Assembly: GCF_900091655.1 (NCBI RefSeq)
Contig: NZ_LT594621.1
Location: forward strand, 3,368,187-3,432,186
Length of the DNA stretch: 64,000 bases
From: Culturomica massiliensis
GTDB lineage: Bacteria > Bacteroidota > Bacteroidia > Bacteroidales > Marinifilaceae
Reading direction: 5' to 3'
The notes under the pieces were generated by a model, which ran no database searches, was not told the origin of the DNA, and was given only the letters and a program-made list of their open reading frames with translations. Shown piece after piece: positions 61,568 to 64,000 of this stretch. Position 1 is the first letter of the stretch, and every line of letters begins with the position of its first letter. The translations under genes were made by a program, and so were the position numbers.

Positions 61568-61716
61568 AAAAGTTAATAGAATACATTACGGCGAAGAATG
61601 AAGGAACCGAAACCAATCCGGTGTATGTAATCGAGATGCGTAATGCTGCTGTAATCAGAATCAGGTGTTGGGGTAAAAGCACTTATTTGAAACTTATTAA
61701 TATTGTCGGACTATAG
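61564..61716 (+). CDS. Small ORF (50 aa) overlapping the LanC-like fragment
   Basis: The frame begins MKKLIEYITAKNEGTETNP and ends CWGKSTYLKLINIVGL. The first ATG overlaps the previous stop (ATGA). I do not recognise it. It is less AT-biased than its surroundings. It may be a fragment of a longer gene, or a small peptide with one Cys near Ser/Thr residues. There is no downstream gene in the same frame. Confidence 0.35.
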   Translation: MKKLIEYITAKNEGTETNPVYVIEMRNAAVIRIRCWGKSTYLKLINIVGL

Positions 61717-61727
61717 AATCCATTGTA

Positions 61728-62435
61728 ATGAAAACTTCATCTTTAACTATAAAATCAGCAATCATTACTATTGTCAGCCTTCTTGCATATTTGATATTGT
61801 ATATTTATATTGTCAAGAAATATTATTTTTATCATCCGCTTCTTTTGTGGAAGATAATTGCAATTTTGTATGCTTTGTTTTTGATTTCGGGTATAATTTG
61901 GGCTGTTTGTATTTGCTTTTTTTCTTTGCCTGTAAAAAAATCGGCATTTCTCAGGTCTAGGTCGCATCCGGTGATGGTGTTATTGATACTGGCCTTCGGT
62001 TCCGGTTTGTTTGTAGAAATAATAACCTCGATATCTTTTGTATACGGTTGGTACGGTCCCGGTTGGGCATCATTATTAACCATGTTTAAAGAGAATGGCT
62101 TTACTGTATCGCTTGCTGCGCTTTTAAGTGGCATCGGCATCTGGATACCGGGAAAATCCGGTTATTTTCTTTCCATGTTGTATCCCCTTATGTGGCTTTC
62201 CTTATTGGTACGTGAATTTATTTTTGATAGAGAATTTATATATTACTATGCAAAAGGCGCTCTGCCGGTACTATTTATTTTTGTATTTCTTGTACCGATT
62301 TTTTTGAATCATCCGAAGGTATTGTCATATTTTGGCATACAAAAATGCAGGCAACAACTCTTTTTTACGGCAGCAGCCTTCCTGCTAACCTTTGTGTCTG
62401 TCGTGTGGATTTATATATACAAATATTACATGTAG
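61728..62435 (+). CDS. Polytopic membrane protein, unknown (copy A)
   Basis: The 235-aa protein is strongly hydrophobic with about six helices (near 10-30, 40-62, 80-100, 122-138, 145-162, 180-195 and a last one at 212-230). There are no conserved catalytic motifs. Its C-terminal third (PVLFIFVFLVPIFLNHPKVL and onward) resembles the C-terminus of the broken gene that follows, so the two are tandem paralogues. In this island of RiPP-like fragments it could be an immunity, exporter or oxidoreductase-type membrane component, but nothing in the sequence decides. It is the only complete gene in the island. Confidence 0.6.
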   Translation: MKTSSLTIKSAIITIVSLLAYLILYIYIVKKYYFYHPLLLWKIIAILYALFLISGIIWAVCICFFSLPVKKSAFLRSRSHPVMVLLILAFGSGLFVEIITSISFVYGWYGPGWASLLTMFKENGFTVSLAALLSGIGIWIPGKSGYFLSMLYPLMWLSLLVREFIFDREFIYYYAKGALPVLFIFVFLVPIFLNHPKVLSYFGIQKCRQQLFFTAAAFLLTFVSVVWIYIYKYYM

Positions 62436-62498
62436 TATTCAAGGTAACCTGGCTAGAGAAGATGAATATTTTATACGTTAAAACAAAAGACAATTTTT

Positions 62499-63168
62499 AT
62501 GCAACCGAAATTTGTTGTTTTTTATCCAGTGAGTTTAGGTGTATTGATGCTTCAATGTTTTCATGTATTTTGTAATGTAGTAAATCCGTATCCGGAAGTG
62601 AAGGAGTTCGTTTACTCTTATTTGGTACTGTTTTTAATTGGATTGCTATTTTATATTTATACTCTTTTTTTGTCTATTCGACAGCATAGAAAAGAATGTG
62701 TATTTATCATCTTGTTTTTTTATGGGTATGATACTCTTTTCTCAATTATGTAATGAAATTATTTTGATATGGGTAAATATATGGACATTTTTTCTTTTGA
62801 ATGGAGCTCTTTAATCGTGATGAATGATTTTAATATGTTTGCTTATTTAGTAGTATTATTAAGTGGATCCTATCGGCTTGTTTTTGCTTGGGCATATAGG
62901 ATATGTTCTGCCAATGATTGTTCCATTTCATATATTTTGTCAGTTAGTATACTCCTTTTTCTTTACAACTAAACCATTTCCTGATTATTTAATTGCTAAT
63001 TGGCAAACTTTTTTAGTGTTGATAATTATAGCTCCGATTTTATATAATCGTAAAATCATTCTCGATTATTTTAAGTTTTCTTTAAAACAGAAATTTTTAT
63101 ACTTACCGATATCTTTTCTTATAGCAGTATTGACGGTTGTGTGGCCTTATTTTAAAATGTTATTCTGA
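62499..63168 (+). pseudogene. Decayed paralogue of the preceding membrane protein (copy B)
   Basis: Three fragments, read in order, follow the layout of the 235-aa protein just upstream. 62499-62753 matches its N-terminal helices, 62769-62870 its middle (EWSSLIVMNDFNMFAYLVVLLS against the W-A-S-L-L region), and 62863-63168 its C-terminus (NWQTFLVLIIIAPILYNRKI). The first break is a double stop (TAA TGA at 62754) in frame; the second is a frameshift near 62860. This is a duplicated gene that has lost coding capacity. Confidence 0.55.
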
Positions 63169-63305
63169 AATTTTATCGAATTTATTTAATTGTAAATCTG
63201 TGATTTATATGTTGATCGCTTTATAATCAGGAATATTGCTGTATATGATTCTGATTCCAACAGAATATAATTTTCAATAAGAAGTCAATGATATTATAGG
63301 TAAAA
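63169..63305. other. AT-rich gap
   Basis: I see nothing recognisable in this stretch. Confidence 0.4.
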
Positions 63306-63692
63306 ATGATACATAAACGTAGTGAAGAAGTTTTTTCGATCGTTCCATTTCAGGAAGATATAATCGGGCAGGTTTTACTCCCTGCTTCTGGTGCCGGTAA
63401 GGTTGATGTCGGGAATTATGTTATAATTAAATTGGATAATTATCCTTATATTGAATTCGGATCGATTAAAGGAAAAGTAAAATCAATTTCTCTTGTGACT
63501 AAAAAACTGAAAACAGAAACGTCGAATATAGAGACTTATTTGGTTATTGTTAGTTTACCTGACGGTTTAACTACTAATTATGGGGAATCTCTTTATTTTA
63601 AATATGAGATAAAGGGGACGGCTGAAATTGTTGTCAAAAAAAGAAGACTGATTGAGAGATTATTCGATAACTTGAAATACCGTATAAAGTAA
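63306..63692 (+). pseudogene. C-terminal fragment of an HlyD-type secretion adaptor
   Basis: The 128-residue frame corresponds to the end of a HlyD/MFP adaptor of bacteriocin-type ABC exporters. It contains EEVFSIVPFQEDIIGQVLLPASGAGK (quoted in part: SIVPFQEDIIGQ, LLPASGAGKV), NYVIIKLDNYPYIEFGSIKG and YLVIVSLPDGL. Full adaptors are about 400 aa with an N-terminal TM helix and coiled coil, all missing here, so it is a remnant. It supports reading the whole block as a decayed peptide-export cluster. The matching ABC transporter gene is absent from the window. Confidence 0.6.
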
Positions 63693-63761
63693 TCTGAATT
63701 TTTTGATGTCGAGTGTTTTACGGGATAATTCTGAAGTGGGAGAAATTTTCCTGTCATTGTT

Positions 63762-63791
63762 TTTGCATTTTATTTCTTTTGTATATCTTTG
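63762..63791 (+). promoter_or_regulatory. Promoter of the TetR-family gene
   Basis: TTTG (63762-63765) and TATCTTTG (63784-63791), 18 nt apart, match the Bacteroidetes -33/-7 pattern. The distance to the start codon (38 or 65 nt) is reasonable. Confidence 0.55.
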
Positions 63792-63817
63792 CGGCACGAT
63801 GGAAACGAAATAAAAGA

Positions 63818-63844
63818 GAAACGTTTCCATGTGTAAAACGTTTT
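63818..63844 (+). promoter_or_regulatory. Two palindromic boxes upstream of or at the TetR start
   Basis: GAAACGTTTC (63818-63827) and AAAACGTTTT (63835-63844) share the core AAACGTTT and have centres 17 nt apart. They lie just downstream of the promoter, a natural place for an autorepressor site. This is inference from symmetry. Confidence 0.5.
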
Positions 63845-64000
63845 CGATAAAAGTTATGGCATGTGAGGGAAATCATTTGAAGGAGGAATTGGTCGGCTGT
63901 ATTTCGGATTTGTTTCTGAAATACGGTTTGCGTAGTACTTCTATGGATGATATGGCCAATCATCTGAAAGTGTCTAAAAAGACGTTATACCAGATTTTCG
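63829..64000 (+). CDS. TetR-family transcriptional regulator, partial
   Basis: The first 57 residues are visible before the window ends. They contain a TetR-type helix-turn-helix: LFLKYGLRSTSMDDMANHLKVSKKTLYQIF (quoted in part: YGLRSTSMDDMANHL, VSKKTLYQIF). A second in-frame ATG at 63856 begins MACEGNH and may be the true start; the earlier ATG would overlap the second palindromic box. TetR proteins usually repress a neighbouring exporter or lipid gene set, which would lie to the right of this window. It may repress itself through the AAACGTTT boxes. Confidence 0.8.
   Translation, partial: MCKTFSIKVMACEGNHLKEELVGCISDLFLKYGLRSTSMDDMANHLKVSKKTLYQIF

Noticed and set aside
62345..62575. 76-codon frame overlapping the end of membrane protein copy A
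   Set aside because: It is out of frame with both paralogues and has no recognisable content.
1..64000. CRISPR arrays, insertion sequences, rRNA genes, riboswitches
   Set aside because: I looked for regularly spaced repeats, transposase motifs, rRNA and known leader folds and found none that I can support.

Overview
The window looks like a chromosomal segment of a gut-type Bacteroidales bacterium. The evidence is three SusC/SusD pairs, BACON-domain lipoproteins, M60-like peptidases and several promoters with the Bacteroidetes -7 element TAnnTTTG. Odoribacteraceae is my best family guess, from overall protein flavour only.

Layout. 0-1.7 kb: a frameshifted Fic gene lies between an intact tRNA-Pro(CGG) and a 17-bp copy of that tRNA's 3' end, each followed by its own terminator; this looks like a small tRNA-borne insertion. 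1.7-15.5 kb: mostly housekeeping genes (rbfA, a LolC/E-type permease, cyclophilin, VanZ, GH31, pheS, a serine hydrolase, CYTH phosphatase, DUF1460, LpoB-like and TPR lipoproteins, the inosine-triphosphate pyrophosphatase, recO, rsgA). 15.6-31.3 kb: a seven-gene envelope exporter locus with an ABC ATPase, an ABC-2 permease fused to a dead M1-peptidase-like ectodomain and a golvesin-like domain, TolC, a lipoprotein adaptor, an RND pump, a second RND pump fused to an ABC ATPase, and a small ABC-2 permease. 31.3-36 kb: dnaG and an MG2/TonB-plug protein.

36-60.5 kb: a glycoprotein-utilisation superlocus. Three susCD pairs, two large BACON/discoidin/M60-like lipoproteins and two surface lipoproteins are arranged around a 680-bp divergent intergenic region. 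All three susC genes have the same 13-bp imperfect palindrome upstream (TGCCTGGTAAGCA, same orientation relative to the gene), and a fourth degenerate copy lies in the divergent region. No dedicated regulator (HTCS, SusR or ECF/anti-sigma) is encoded here, so a trans-acting regulator is implied.

60.5-63.7 kb: a very AT-rich block of broken genes: half of a LanC-like cyclase, the C-terminal third of an HlyD-type adaptor, an intact and a decayed copy of one membrane protein, and two tiny ORFs. I read it as a decaying, horizontally acquired RiPP/bacteriocin-type island. The window ends in the start of a TetR-family regulator preceded by two palindromic boxes.

The strongest candidates for an undescribed system are (1) the RND-ABC fusion, whose ABC domain is split by four predicted membrane helices, in its composite exporter locus, and (2) the shared susC operator.
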